From NCBI GenBank assembly GCA_964423345.1, contig CAYREV010000035.1, positions 1 through 19,263 of the forward strand: DNA of 19,263 nucleotides, read 5' to 3'. The notes beneath the pieces are model-generated. The model was not told the origin of the DNA. It saw only the letters and a program-made list of their open reading frames with translations, and did no database searches. Source of the stretch: CAYREV01 sp964423345 (GTDB lineage: Bacteria; Bacteroidota; Rhodothermia; Balneolales; Balneolaceae). This document shows positions 1-7,596 of this stretch, one piece after another (position 1 is the first letter of the stretch; each line of letters begins with the position of its first letter). The position numbers and the translations under genes were made by a program.

Positions 1-545
1 ATCGAAACATCCGTTAATTCCGCAATTTCCTTAAACGGCATCTCGTAATAATGCCTGAGCATCACTACTTGCCGCTGCTCCTCAGGAAGTTCAGCTATAT
101 GTTTCATCAGGCTGCTTTTGGCTTCCTCTTTCTCCAGCTGTTCCTGGGCTCCGACATGGTCTTCGTCTTCCAACCTGTCATAGAAATCAGTGTTCGAATC
201 CTTGTCGTAGTTTGAACTAACGTCAACAAACCGTTTTTGTTTTCTTATATGGTCAATTGTCGCATTATGGGCTATACGCATCACCCAGGCGATCCATTTA
301 CCCTGTTCATTATAGGTATCATCCATCTTGGTTATGACCTTGGTAAAAGTCTCCTGGAAGATATCATCGGCTTTGTCGGCACTGCCGATCATACTATAGA
401 TATAGGAATAGATCTTATTTTGATGGCGATTCATTAGTTCATGGAAAGCCTGTTCGTCCCCGTTCTGGCGATAGAATCGCACCAGGTCCTTATCGTCAAG
501 CTGCTCGTATTTTGAGCTGATATGTTCCGATTTTTCAAGTTTCAT
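1..545 (-). CDS. ECF-type RNA polymerase sigma-70 factor (3' end outside window)
   Basis: This protein directs core RNA polymerase to a limited promoter set, usually in an envelope or stress response. Translating the minus strand from ATG 545-543 gives 181 residues still open at the window edge. Sigma region 2 covers about residues 33-103, with the core-binding element ADDIFQETFTKV at 59-70 and KWIAWVMRIAHNATIDHIRK at 83-102. After an acidic linker rich in E and D (about 113-142), region 4 starts near 145 with ELPEEQRQVVMLRHYYEMPF and the helix-turn-helix entry KEIAELTDVS. The family is usually about 190-200 residues, so only a short C-terminal piece should be missing. It lies downstream of uvrC on the same strand but 266 bp away, so it probably has its own promoter. 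No anti-sigma gene is next to it on the visible side. The ECF class is clear; the subfamily and target promoters are not. Confidence 0.93.
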   Translation of the reverse strand, partial: MKLEKSEHISSKYEQLDDKDLVRFYRQNGDEQAFHELMNRHQNKIYSYIYSMIGSADKADDIFQETFTKVITKMDDTYNEQGKWIAWVMRIAHNATIDHIRKQKRFVDVSSNYDKDSNTDFYDRLEDEDHVGAQEQLEKEEAKSSLMKHIAELPEEQRQVVMLRHYYEMPFKEIAELTDVS

Positions 546-578
546 AATAGCCTCACGCCTGAATTAAGAATATTTGTG

Positions 579-606
579 CGATGATGCAAGCCTTTTTTGC
601 CGTTCC
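579..606 (-). promoter_or_regulatory. Candidate ECF-type promoter upstream of the sigma gene
   Basis: Read on the minus strand, GGAAC (606-602) is followed by GG, an A6 run and then TCATCG (584-579). The spacing after a 7-base -35 element is 15 bases. This resembles promoters of ECF sigma factors (GGAAC at -35, A-rich spacer start, TC-containing -10) and would leave an untranslated leader of roughly 25-30 bases before ATG 545. If real, the sigma factor would activate its own gene. Only motif resemblance supports this. Confidence 0.27.
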
Positions 607-736
607 AGGAGTGTTACGCAGATGATAATTAACTGCCATCTATTGTATAACAATCTGAACAGGCATATAATTTAATTGCTTAACAGGAGTAAAAGTCACT
701 CTCTATTAAAAGGTAACATGTAGACATCACTATTGT

Positions 737-756
737 TATCACATAACCATGTGATA
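737..756. promoter_or_regulatory. 20-bp palindrome in the uvrC-sigma gap
   Basis: TATCACATaaccATGTGATA is a perfect inverted repeat with 8-bp arms and a 4-base centre, about 56 bp after the uvrC stop codon and 192 bp before the sigma start. No T-run follows it on either strand, so it is a poor intrinsic terminator. It could be an operator for a dimeric regulator of the sigma gene, or an mRNA 3'-end stabilising hairpin for uvrC. The order TCACA-N6-TGTGA is the reverse of a CRP box. The rest of the 546-811 gap is AT-rich and holds no coding frame that I can support. Confidence 0.4.
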
Positions 757-811
757 CCATCAAGGATATGTTTTGAAGGCTAAAAAGGGGTTAATTGTTT
801 CAAATAGACGA

Positions 812-2656
812 TTAGCCGTGAAAATAATCGTATATCCCCGCCCCCGTCTTTTTTCCGACTTCCGCCTGAAGCTTCTCTTTGGGTGCCTCTTTAATCTTTT
901 TTACGGAACCGAAGGTGTCAAGCAGCTTCCGGGCCGTCTTTTCACCGATGCCGTTGATTTCTGTCAGTTCCGTTTTCAGGGTTCTCTTGCTTCGGGTGTT
1001 CCGGTGAAATTCGACCGCAAAGCGATGGGCTTCATCCCGTATCCGCTGTAGCAATTTCAAAGCGGATGAAGTCTTGGGGATCATCACCGGAGCGGACCTC
1101 TCAGGCAAGAAAACTTCCTCCAGCCGCTTGGCAAGGCCCACGATATCACACTCCCCGTAAAAATCAATTTCTTTTAAGGCTCGGACGGCGCTGCTTAGCT
1201 GCCCCTTGCCCCCGTCCACTACAACAAGGTCCGGTATCTGCTGTTTTTCCTGCTGTACCCGCTTGTAGCGCCGTCTTATCACCTCTTCCATGGAGGCGAA
1301 ATCATCGGGCCCTTCCACCGTTTTAATATGGAAACGTTTGTATGCACTTTTCCGGGGACGCGCATCCACGAAACAGACCATTGAGGCTACAGGGTCGGAG
1401 CCCTGGATATTGGAGATATCAAAGCATTCAATTTGCCGGGGTATCCGCTGCAGGCCGAGTTCCTTCTTCAGCTCCTTGAGCGAGTGGGGTATGCGCTCCC
1501 GTTCGGCCTTCATCTTTTCCAGTTGCCGTTCACCCAGCAACAGATCGGCATTGGATATTGCCATACGTACCATCTTGGCCTTATCCCCTATCTTTGGTTT
1601 TCGAATGGGTACTTTCTTTTCGCGCTGTTGCCACAGATACTGAAGGAGGGGTTCGTCGTCGGGGAGCTTGTGGCTCACATACACCTCGTCGGGTATGGCT
1701 CCTGCAAATTGCCCGGTGTAGTAATCTTCGACAAACGACTGAAGCATATCTCCCTCTTCCAGCTGTCCGATATTTTTCAAAAAACGGTGAAACTTCCCGA
1801 TCAGTTTGCCTTCCCGGATCTTAAACAGTACCCCGCAGGCCTCACCCAACTCCTCGTCGACCGATACGGCAAAGAGGTCGCGGTCTACCTTTTTGTCGGC
1901 AACCATTTTCATCTTCCTGCTGTATTTTTCCACCGCCTCCAGGCTGTCGCGCAGCCGTGCCGCTCGTTCAAACTCCAGGGCCTCCGAGGCAATTTCCATC
2001 TCCTCCTTCAAATCACGCATCAGGGCATCCGTTCGCCCGTTGAGCATTCGTTCCACCTTGTCGATCGTAGCACGGTACTCTTCGGGGTCCCAGTCGCCCG
2101 AGCACTGCTCAAGGTAATCGTCAAAACAGGAGTGCCACTTGGGGGCTCCCCGGGTACGATCGATATTCTTTCGCGAGACGGCACAGGTACACAGGCCAAA
2201 TGCCTTGCGTATCGTCTCCAGCATCCGCTTCATATGAGTTACACTATCGTAGGGGCCATAATATTTGCTGCCGTCGTTGATCACGGTCCGCGTAGGGAAT
2301 ACACGGGGACGCTCGTCGCCGGTTACGCAGATATAGGGATACGTCTTGTCATCCCGGTACATGATATTGTATCGGGGCTGGTGCTTCTTAATAAGGTTGT
2401 TTTCCAATATCAGTGCTTCAGCTTCCGAATCGGTCACAATTACTTCCAGGTCGTCGATCTTTGAAACCATTACTTTTATGCGCCCGTCTTGGGAGCTGGA
2501 GTCCTGGAAATACGACCGCACCCTGTTTCTCAGGCGCTTGGCCTTGCCAATGTATAACAGCCTTCCGCCGCTGTCCTTGAACATATACACCCCGGGCGAG
2601 GCCGGCAGATTAGCAACCTTTTCCCTTACATCGATTTTTGCAGAATTCGAACTCAT
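812..2656 (-). CDS. uvrC: UvrABC system protein C (excinuclease subunit)
   Basis: UvrC makes the 3' and 5' incisions in nucleotide excision repair after UvrA/UvrB have located damage. The 614 residues match the usual length (about 600-620) and all domains are present in order. The GIY-YIG nuclease is at about 15-95 (PGVYMFKD at 21-28, YIGKAKRLRNRVRSYF at 35-50). A Cys-containing segment lies at 155-186, and the UVR motif that contacts UvrB at about 207-240. The RNase H-like nuclease at about 380-550 has D413 (CFDISN), D481 (VVDGGKGQ) and H544 (DEAHRFA). The helix-hairpin-helix tail is at about 563-604. The start is ATG 2656, a few residues before the nuclease. The Cys pattern (C156, C158, C177, C185) lacks the fourth cysteine seen three residues further on in the E. 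coli protein. The gene diverges from the GH16 gene across 139 bp. Identity is very secure. Confidence 0.98.
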   Translation of the reverse strand: MSSNSAKIDVREKVANLPASPGVYMFKDSGGRLLYIGKAKRLRNRVRSYFQDSSSQDGRIKVMVSKIDDLEVIVTDSEAEALILENNLIKKHQPRYNIMYRDDKTYPYICVTGDERPRVFPTRTVINDGSKYYGPYDSVTHMKRMLETIRKAFGLCTCAVSRKNIDRTRGAPKWHSCFDDYLEQCSGDWDPEEYRATIDKVERMLNGRTDALMRDLKEEMEIASEALEFERAARLRDSLEAVEKYSRKMKMVADKKVDRDLFAVSVDEELGEACGVLFKIREGKLIGKFHRFLKNIGQLEEGDMLQSFVEDYYTGQFAGAIPDEVYVSHKLPDDEPLLQYLWQQREKKVPIRKPKIGDKAKMVRMAISNADLLLGERQLEKMKAERERIPHSLKELKKELGLQRIPRQIECFDISNIQGSDPVASMVCFVDARPRKSAYKRFHIKTVEGPDDFASMEEVIRRRYKRVQQEKQQIPDLVVVDGGKGQLSSAVRALKEIDFYGECDIVGLAKRLEEVFLPERSAPVMIPKTSSALKLLQRIRDEAHRFAVEFHRNTRSKRTLKTELTEINGIGEKTARKLLDTFGSVKKIKEAPKEKLQAEVGKKTGAGIYDYFHG

Positions 2657-2795
2657 TAACCGTAAAACATTTATTTATCAGCACCCAATATATGAACATT
2701 CGTGAAGAATGATTAAATACACTCTTAATGTCATTACTCTCTTGATTATTAGGGTCCGCCCTCTTTACTTGTCTAAAGACCCAAGACAGGCAAAC

Positions 2796-3593
2796 ATGCA
2801 CAGATATATATTCCTCTTGCTTCTTATCCTGCCGTTCAGCTCTACCGCTCAGCCGGACGGTTACCATCTGGTATGGCAAGATGAATTCAATTACCGGGGA
2901 CTCCCGGACACTTCCAAATGGACCTACGACGTGGGCAACGGCTGCCCCGGCCTCTGTGGATGGGGCAACAACGAACAGCAGTATTATACCTACCGGAGGC
3001 TTAAAAACGCACGCGTCGGCGAGGGGCATCTGACCATCGAGGCACACCGTGAAGACTTTGAGTCTGCCTCCTATACCTCGGCACGGCTGCTCACCCGCGA
3101 CCGCCGGGCCTGGACCTACGGCTTTTTTGAGATCAGAGCCATGCTGCCTGCCGGCAGAGGGGTTTGGCCCGCGCTCTGGATGCTGCCCGAAGAGTGGAAA
3201 TACGGAGGCTGGCCCTCGAGCGGTGAAATAGATATCATGGAACATGTAGGCTATGAACCCCGGCGTGTTTACGCCACCGTACATACCGATGCCTTCAACC
3301 ATGTGGCAGGCACACAGGACACCGATACACTGAAGATAGCGGATGCTGCCGAGGCCTTCCACACCTACAGCCTGGAATGGACGCCGGAATATATTGCATG
3401 GGCGGTAGACGGCAAGGAGTATTCCCGGTTTGAAAACCCCCATGAAACCTATCGGCAATGGCCCTTCGACCAACCTTTTCATCTGATATTTAATATAGCT
3501 GTAGGCGGTAACTGGGGAGGGGCTCGCGGCATCGACAAAGATATATGGCCGCAACAAATGGAAATTGACTATGTGAGAGTATATCAACGTTAA
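2796..3593 (+). CDS. Secreted GH16 endo-beta-1,3-glucanase (laminarinase type)
   Basis: This is a retaining endo-glucanase of glycoside hydrolase family 16, likely cutting beta-1,3 or mixed beta-1,3/1,4 glucan such as laminarin. The chosen start, ATG 2796, gives 265 residues beginning with a signal peptide (MHRYIFLLLLILPFSSTA, probable cut before QPDGY). The open frame extends 29 codons upstream to 2709, but that segment would bury the signal peptide. The family signature is visible: NGCPGLCGWGNNEQQYY around 48-64, WPALWMLP around 124-131, and the catalytic EIDIME with nucleophile E144, D146 and acid/base E149. The C terminus is a single strand-rich catalytic domain, and no carbohydrate-binding module follows. 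There is no lipobox, so the enzyme should be free in the periplasm or exported further. It heads a tight plus-strand unit with the GH3 gene 25 bp downstream. The GH16 call is secure; the exact glucan is inferred. Confidence 0.95.
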   Translation: MHRYIFLLLLILPFSSTAQPDGYHLVWQDEFNYRGLPDTSKWTYDVGNGCPGLCGWGNNEQQYYTYRRLKNARVGEGHLTIEAHREDFESASYTSARLLTRDRRAWTYGFFEIRAMLPAGRGVWPALWMLPEEWKYGGWPSSGEIDIMEHVGYEPRRVYATVHTDAFNHVAGTQDTDTLKIADAAEAFHTYSLEWTPEYIAWAVDGKEYSRFENPHETYRQWPFDQPFHLIFNIAVGGNWGGARGIDKDIWPQQMEIDYVRVYQR

Positions 3594-3618
3594 AATTTAA
3601 TTCTGAATCGTGAAAATT

Positions 3619-5901
3619 ATGACTACAGGTATGTTAAAAACCGCTTGTTTGGCTACCCTCCTGCCCTTTCTGTCCATCTCTCTTTCCATCGGGCAGGATA
3701 CCGCACATAACGACGAAAAACGCCTGGCACAGAAGGTGGATTCGGTCATGCAGAAAATGAACCTGACCGATAAAATCGGTGAGATGACCCAGTTGAGCAT
3801 TGATATGATATCGGAGGGTCAGCCCTACAATCTCAAGGAGCCCCATCGCCTGAGTGATGAAAAACTACAGGAAGTGCTGGTGGAGCTTCGCGTGGGTTCT
3901 ATCCTCAACGTCGGGGGACATGCCTACAGCCGGGAGCACTGGCATACGATCATTAAAAGGATTCAGGATATGGCCCTTAACGAAAAACCCACAAAGATAC
4001 CGGTTCTATACGGGATCGACACCATTCATGGTGCCAACTACACCCTGGGTGCCACCCTGTTTCCACAGCAGATTGCCATGGCCGCTACCTGGAACCCGTC
4101 GCTGGTCAGGCGGGGAGCCGAAATTGGCGCCTACGAAACGCGGGCTTCCTGGATTCCCTGGACCTTCTCGCCGGTCCTTGACATCGGCCGCGACCCCCGG
4201 TGGCCCCGCCTCTGGGAGACCTTTGGAGAGGATGTCCACCTGTCATCCCGCCTGGGGGTAGCCATGGTTGAAGGTTATCAGGGAGACGATGTGAGCGATC
4301 CCCACCGTGTTGCAGCAACGATGAAACATTTTCTGGGTTACAGCCTTCCCCTTACCGGCAAGGACCGTACCCAGGCCTGGATACCGGAACGGCAGCTGAG
4401 GGAATATGTACTGCCACCTTTCAAAGCCGCCGTCGAAGCCGGGGCCCTCAGCGTAATGATCAACTCGGGCGAAGTCAACGGCATACCGGTTCATGTTAAC
4501 AAGGAATTGTTGACGGGGCTCCTGCGTGACGAACTGGGTTTTGATGGAATCGCCGTCACCGACTGGCAGGATATCGATTACCTCTATACCCGCCACAAAG
4601 TAGCCGAAACATATAAGGAAGCTATTGAGATGGCCATCAATGCAGGCATTGACATGGCTATGGTTCCCGTCGACCTGAAGTTTCCAAAACTGCTCAAAGA
4701 ACTCGTCGAGGAAGGCAAAGTACCCATGAGCCGCATCAACGAATCCGTACGAAGAATCCTTGCCGTCAAGTTCAAGCTGGGCCTTTTTGACACGCCCTAC
4801 CACAGCGAAGAGGGACTCTATTCCAACTTCGGTTCTGATGAATTTGCCCGTGAAAGCTACCGGGCTGCCGCCGAAGCCATCACACTGCTGAAGAACGAAA
4901 ATGAGATACTCCCGCTGTCCGAAAACACCCGTATACTGGTAACCGGCCCTACAGCCAACTCCCTGAACAGGCTTAATGGAGGGTGGACCCATACCTGGCA
5001 GGGAACCGACCCTCAATACAATACGGAAGGCAAGCCTACCATTATGGAAGCTATTCGTGGCATTGGTGGATCCGACCGCGTCAAGTATGTCAAAGGAGCC
5101 TCTATAGACAGCCTACTCAACCTGCAGGAAGCCGTCGATGCTGCCGCCTCTGCCGATGTGGCCGTGGTATGCATAGGGGAGCCGACCTATACCGAAAAAC
5201 CGGGCGACCTCAACGACATGTGGCTGCCCGAAGCCCAGCGCAAGTTGGTCAGGGAGATATCCGCCACCGGCACCCCTGTCGTTCTTGTACTTGTCGAGGG
5301 CAGGCCCCGCCTAATTAACGATATTGTACCGCTGGCTGACGGCATTCTCATGGGCTACCTGCCCGGCGATGAGGGCGGGCGGGCCCTGGCCGACATCCTG
5401 TACGGCAAGGTTAATCCAAGCGGTAAGCTGCCCATAACCTACCCCCGCCACCCGAATGACCTGGTGCCCTATGATCACAAGCACACCGATCGGATCGATC
5501 CCGGTTTCGCTACCGAGGCATTCAATCCGCAGTGGGCCTTCGGTCACGGACTTAGTTACACCGATTTCAAATATGAACATATGCAGCTCAGCAATAACAG
5601 TATGGACTCTTCGGGCCATGTGACCATACAGGTGGAGGTGTCCAACACCGGAAACCGCAGCGGCAAGGAGGTTGTACAGCTTTATGTCAGCGACCTTGTG
5701 GCCAGCATCACTCCCCCGGTGAAACGACTTCGAGATTTCAAGAAGATTAGCCTCGAGCCGGGCCAGACCAAGAGCGTCACCTTCACACTGAGGCCAGAGG
5801 ATATCGCTTTTGTGGGTGAGAAGAACGAATGGATTACCGAGCCCGGCGAGTTCGTACTGCGCATCGGGCCGCTATCAAAGAAAATCGCGTTCACCTATTA
5901 G
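3619..5901 (+). CDS. GH3 beta-glucosidase, exported (BglX-like)
   Basis: This enzyme removes terminal beta-linked glucose from oligosaccharides, so it can finish what the GH16 neighbour starts. I take ATG 3619 (760 residues). GTG 3610 and ATG 3631 are alternatives, and none has a clear ribosome-binding site. A signal peptide precedes SIGQDT. The N-terminal barrel carries the nucleophile D315 in AVTDWQD. The second alpha/beta domain starts near AITLLKNENEILPLS and contains the GEPTYTEKPGD loop around E521, where exo-glucanases of this family carry the acid/base glutamate. The C-terminal fibronectin-III-like domain (about 650-760) shows VEVSNTGNRSGKEVVQLYV and ends at IAFTY. The length is typical of three-domain GH3 enzymes. 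It sits 25 bp after GH16 and 10 bp before the small membrane gene, so co-transcription is likely. Family and catalytic competence are well supported; specificity for beta-1,3 products is inferred from context. Confidence 0.96.
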   Translation: MTTGMLKTACLATLLPFLSISLSIGQDTAHNDEKRLAQKVDSVMQKMNLTDKIGEMTQLSIDMISEGQPYNLKEPHRLSDEKLQEVLVELRVGSILNVGGHAYSREHWHTIIKRIQDMALNEKPTKIPVLYGIDTIHGANYTLGATLFPQQIAMAATWNPSLVRRGAEIGAYETRASWIPWTFSPVLDIGRDPRWPRLWETFGEDVHLSSRLGVAMVEGYQGDDVSDPHRVAATMKHFLGYSLPLTGKDRTQAWIPERQLREYVLPPFKAAVEAGALSVMINSGEVNGIPVHVNKELLTGLLRDELGFDGIAVTDWQDIDYLYTRHKVAETYKEAIEMAINAGIDMAMVPVDLKFPKLLKELVEEGKVPMSRINESVRRILAVKFKLGLFDTPYHSEEGLYSNFGSDEFARESYRAAAEAITLLKNENEILPLSENTRILVTGPTANSLNRLNGGWTHTWQGTDPQYNTEGKPTIMEAIRGIGGSDRVKYVKGASIDSLLNLQEAVDAAASADVAVVCIGEPTYTEKPGDLNDMWLPEAQRKLVREISATGTPVVLVLVEGRPRLINDIVPLADGILMGYLPGDEGGRALADILYGKVNPSGKLPITYPRHPNDLVPYDHKHTDRIDPGFATEAFNPQWAFGHGLSYTDFKYEHMQLSNNSMDSSGHVTIQVEVSNTGNRSGKEVVQLYVSDLVASITPPVKRLRDFKKISLEPGQTKSVTFTLRPEDIAFVGEKNEWITEPGEFVLRIGPLSKKIAFTY

Positions 5902-5911
5902 GTACCTAAAC

Positions 5912-6124
5912 ATGACACGCCGCAAGTGGATTTTCCTGGGACTGCTGCTGTTGATACAGCTCAGCGTTATCTGGCCCGTATACCCTCTGTTCTCAGAGGT
6001 AGAGCCCCTGGTCCTGGGACTTCCCCTCTCCTTTGCCTGGGTCATCCTGGTACTGTTCTGTGCCTTTTTCCTGCTGCTGTGGTATTACCTGGGAGACACC
6101 GGCCGGAAGGAGGGTGAGTACTGA
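5912..6124 (+). CDS. Small two-helix membrane protein, DUF3311-like symporter partner
   Basis: This 70-residue protein starts with basic MTRRK and has two hydrophobic helices (about 6-27 and 36-60), separated by a short loop containing PVYPLFSEVEP, and ends in a charged tail GDTGRKEGEY. Size, topology and position directly before a sodium:solute symporter fit the DUF3311 family, whose members are commonly encoded beside SSS transporters, as YhdT is with PanF. The start ATG 5912 lies 10 bp after the GH3 stop. The frame is open further upstream to 5810, but that part lies inside GH3. The stop TGA (6122-6124) overlaps the next ATG (6124-6126), so the two proteins are probably made together by translational coupling. 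A role as assembly or stability partner of the symporter is inferred. The family match is by recognition only. Confidence 0.8.
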   Translation: MTRRKWIFLGLLLLIQLSVIWPVYPLFSEVEPLVLGLPLSFAWVILVLFCAFFLLLWYYLGDTGRKEGEY

Positions 6125-7596
6125 TGGAAAACTGGGAAATAATCATTCTTATCTGCGGGATCTACCTGGCCCTTACCCTCGCCATGGGCATCATCCCGGG
6201 GATGCGTATCAGCAACAGCGTCACCGGTTTCGTTGCGGGCGACCGCAGCATGAACCTGCTGCTGCTCTACTTTGTCATGGGTGCCTCTATATTTTCCTCT
6301 TTTGCCTTCCTCGGGGGACCCGGATGGGCTTACTCCCGCGGTGCCGCCGCCTTCTATATCATTGCCTACGGCATCACGGGGATGATACCCATGTACTTTT
6401 TCGGGCCCAAGGTTCGCAGGCTGGGCGAGCGTTTCGGTTTTGTAACCCAGGCCGAAATACTTGAAGACCGCTATAACAGCAAATCCCTGTCGGTATTGCT
6501 GGCCCTGGTCAGTATCATTGTCTTTATTCCCTATCTTACCCTCCAGATGAAAGGCGCCGGCTATGTACTCACCACCATCAGTGAGGGAGTCATACCCGAA
6601 TGGCTGGGGGCGGGTATCGCCTACCTGGTCGTACTGATCTACGTATTCTTCAGCGGCGTAATGGGCGTGGGATGGACCAACACCTTTCAGGGACTTTTTA
6701 TGATGGGTATCGCCTGGTTTATCGGCCTGTACCTTCCCTACCAGCTTTTTGGAGGCGTGGGCGAGATGTTTTCACAGATAGCCGCCAGTGATATGTCTGC
6801 CATGCTCACTGCACCCGGACTCAGATCGGGCGGTGAGCCGTGGGACTGGTGGGGGTTCAGCTCCGCCGTACTTATATCAGCGGTGGGGTTCTCGGTTTGG
6901 CCCCATTTTTTCATGCGGGCTTTTGCCGCCAACAGTGATCGAACGATGAAGCTGACCGTCGTTCTCTATCCCACCTTTCAGCTGTTTCTTGTACCTATAC
7001 TGATACTTGGCTTTACCGCCATTCTGGCCTATCCCGGAGTGGAGCCGGCCGATACCATCCTTCCCTACGTACTGACACAGATTGACCTTCCTATTGTCAT
7101 CATAGGACTGGTTTGCGCCGGTACGCTGGCCGCATCCATGTCGTCCGGGGATGCTATACTGCATTCCGCAGCTTCCATAGGCATCCGCGACGGACTGGCA
7201 AAGTTTCTTCCGGATCATCTGAATACAGACGAAAAACACCGCTATTTTATTCGTATTCTGGTCATCCTGATAAGTTTGGTTGCCTATTATTTTGCCGTTA
7301 TTTCCGACATACCCATCGTGAGCCTTCTGCTGGGCTCATACGGTGGGGTAGCCCAGATTTTCCCCCTGGTCTTTTGTATGTTCTATTGGAAGAGGGCCAA
7401 CAGGGAAGGAGCTCTCACCGGACTGCTTGGAGGTATAGCGGTAACCCTGCTATTTCTTTTCTACCCGGAGTATCGTCCCCTGCCCCTCCATGAAGGCATC
7501 TACGGACTGGCGGCCAACGTTGTTTTGTTGGTAACCGTAAGCCTTGCCACCGAACCTGTGTCAAAAGAACGAGTCAATAGATATTACAAAGCGTGA
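6124..7596 (+). CDS. Sodium:solute symporter (SSS family)
   Basis: This is an inner-membrane secondary transporter that imports a solute with sodium. The 490 residues form about 13 hydrophobic segments, as expected for the SSS/SLC5 fold. The N-terminal part has GFVAGDRSMNLLLLYFVMGA and a Ser/Ala/Gly-rich segment (SIFSSFAFLGGPGWAYSRGA) typical of helices 1-2. The middle has LTLQMKGAGYVL and the later part AGTLAASMSSGDAILHSAAS, a small-residue helix seen in SSS proteins. The start overlaps the stop of the DUF3311-like gene, and the stop overlaps the start of the pseudouridine synthase gene. Its place after two beta-glucan hydrolases suggests glucose or a gluco-oligosaccharide as substrate, but SSS proteins also carry organic acids, pantothenate or proline, and the sequence alone does not settle this. 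No TonB-dependent SusC/SusD pair is present in the window. Confidence 0.93.
   Translation: MENWEIIILICGIYLALTLAMGIIPGMRISNSVTGFVAGDRSMNLLLLYFVMGASIFSSFAFLGGPGWAYSRGAAAFYIIAYGITGMIPMYFFGPKVRRLGERFGFVTQAEILEDRYNSKSLSVLLALVSIIVFIPYLTLQMKGAGYVLTTISEGVIPEWLGAGIAYLVVLIYVFFSGVMGVGWTNTFQGLFMMGIAWFIGLYLPYQLFGGVGEMFSQIAASDMSAMLTAPGLRSGGEPWDWWGFSSAVLISAVGFSVWPHFFMRAFAANSDRTMKLTVVLYPTFQLFLVPILILGFTAILAYPGVEPADTILPYVLTQIDLPIVIIGLVCAGTLAASMSSGDAILHSAASIGIRDGLAKFLPDHLNTDEKHRYFIRILVILISLVAYYFAVISDIPIVSLLLGSYGGVAQIFPLVFCMFYWKRANREGALTGLLGGIAVTLLFLFYPEYRPLPLHEGIYGLAANVVLLVTVSLATEPVSKERVNRYYKA

Noticed and set aside
737..756. CRP/FNR-type binding site
   Set aside because: The half-sites are in the everted order TCACA-N6-TGTGA rather than TGTGA-N6-TCACA.
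1433..2464. Long open frame of 343 codons on the plus strand opposite uvrC
   Set aside because: It lies entirely antisense to a complete, well-conserved uvrC, lacks recognisable motifs, and reflects codon composition on the opposite strand.
2709..2795. Upstream extension of the GH16 protein
   Set aside because: It would place 29 residues before a standard signal peptide; ATG 2796 gives a normal exported enzyme.
2610..3587. 325-codon open frame on the minus strand opposite the GH16 gene
   Set aside because: It is antisense to the catalytic EIDIME region and has no recognisable protein features.
4243..5016. 257-codon open frame on the minus strand opposite GH3
   Set aside because: It overlaps the GH3 nucleophile region in antisense and shows no family motif.
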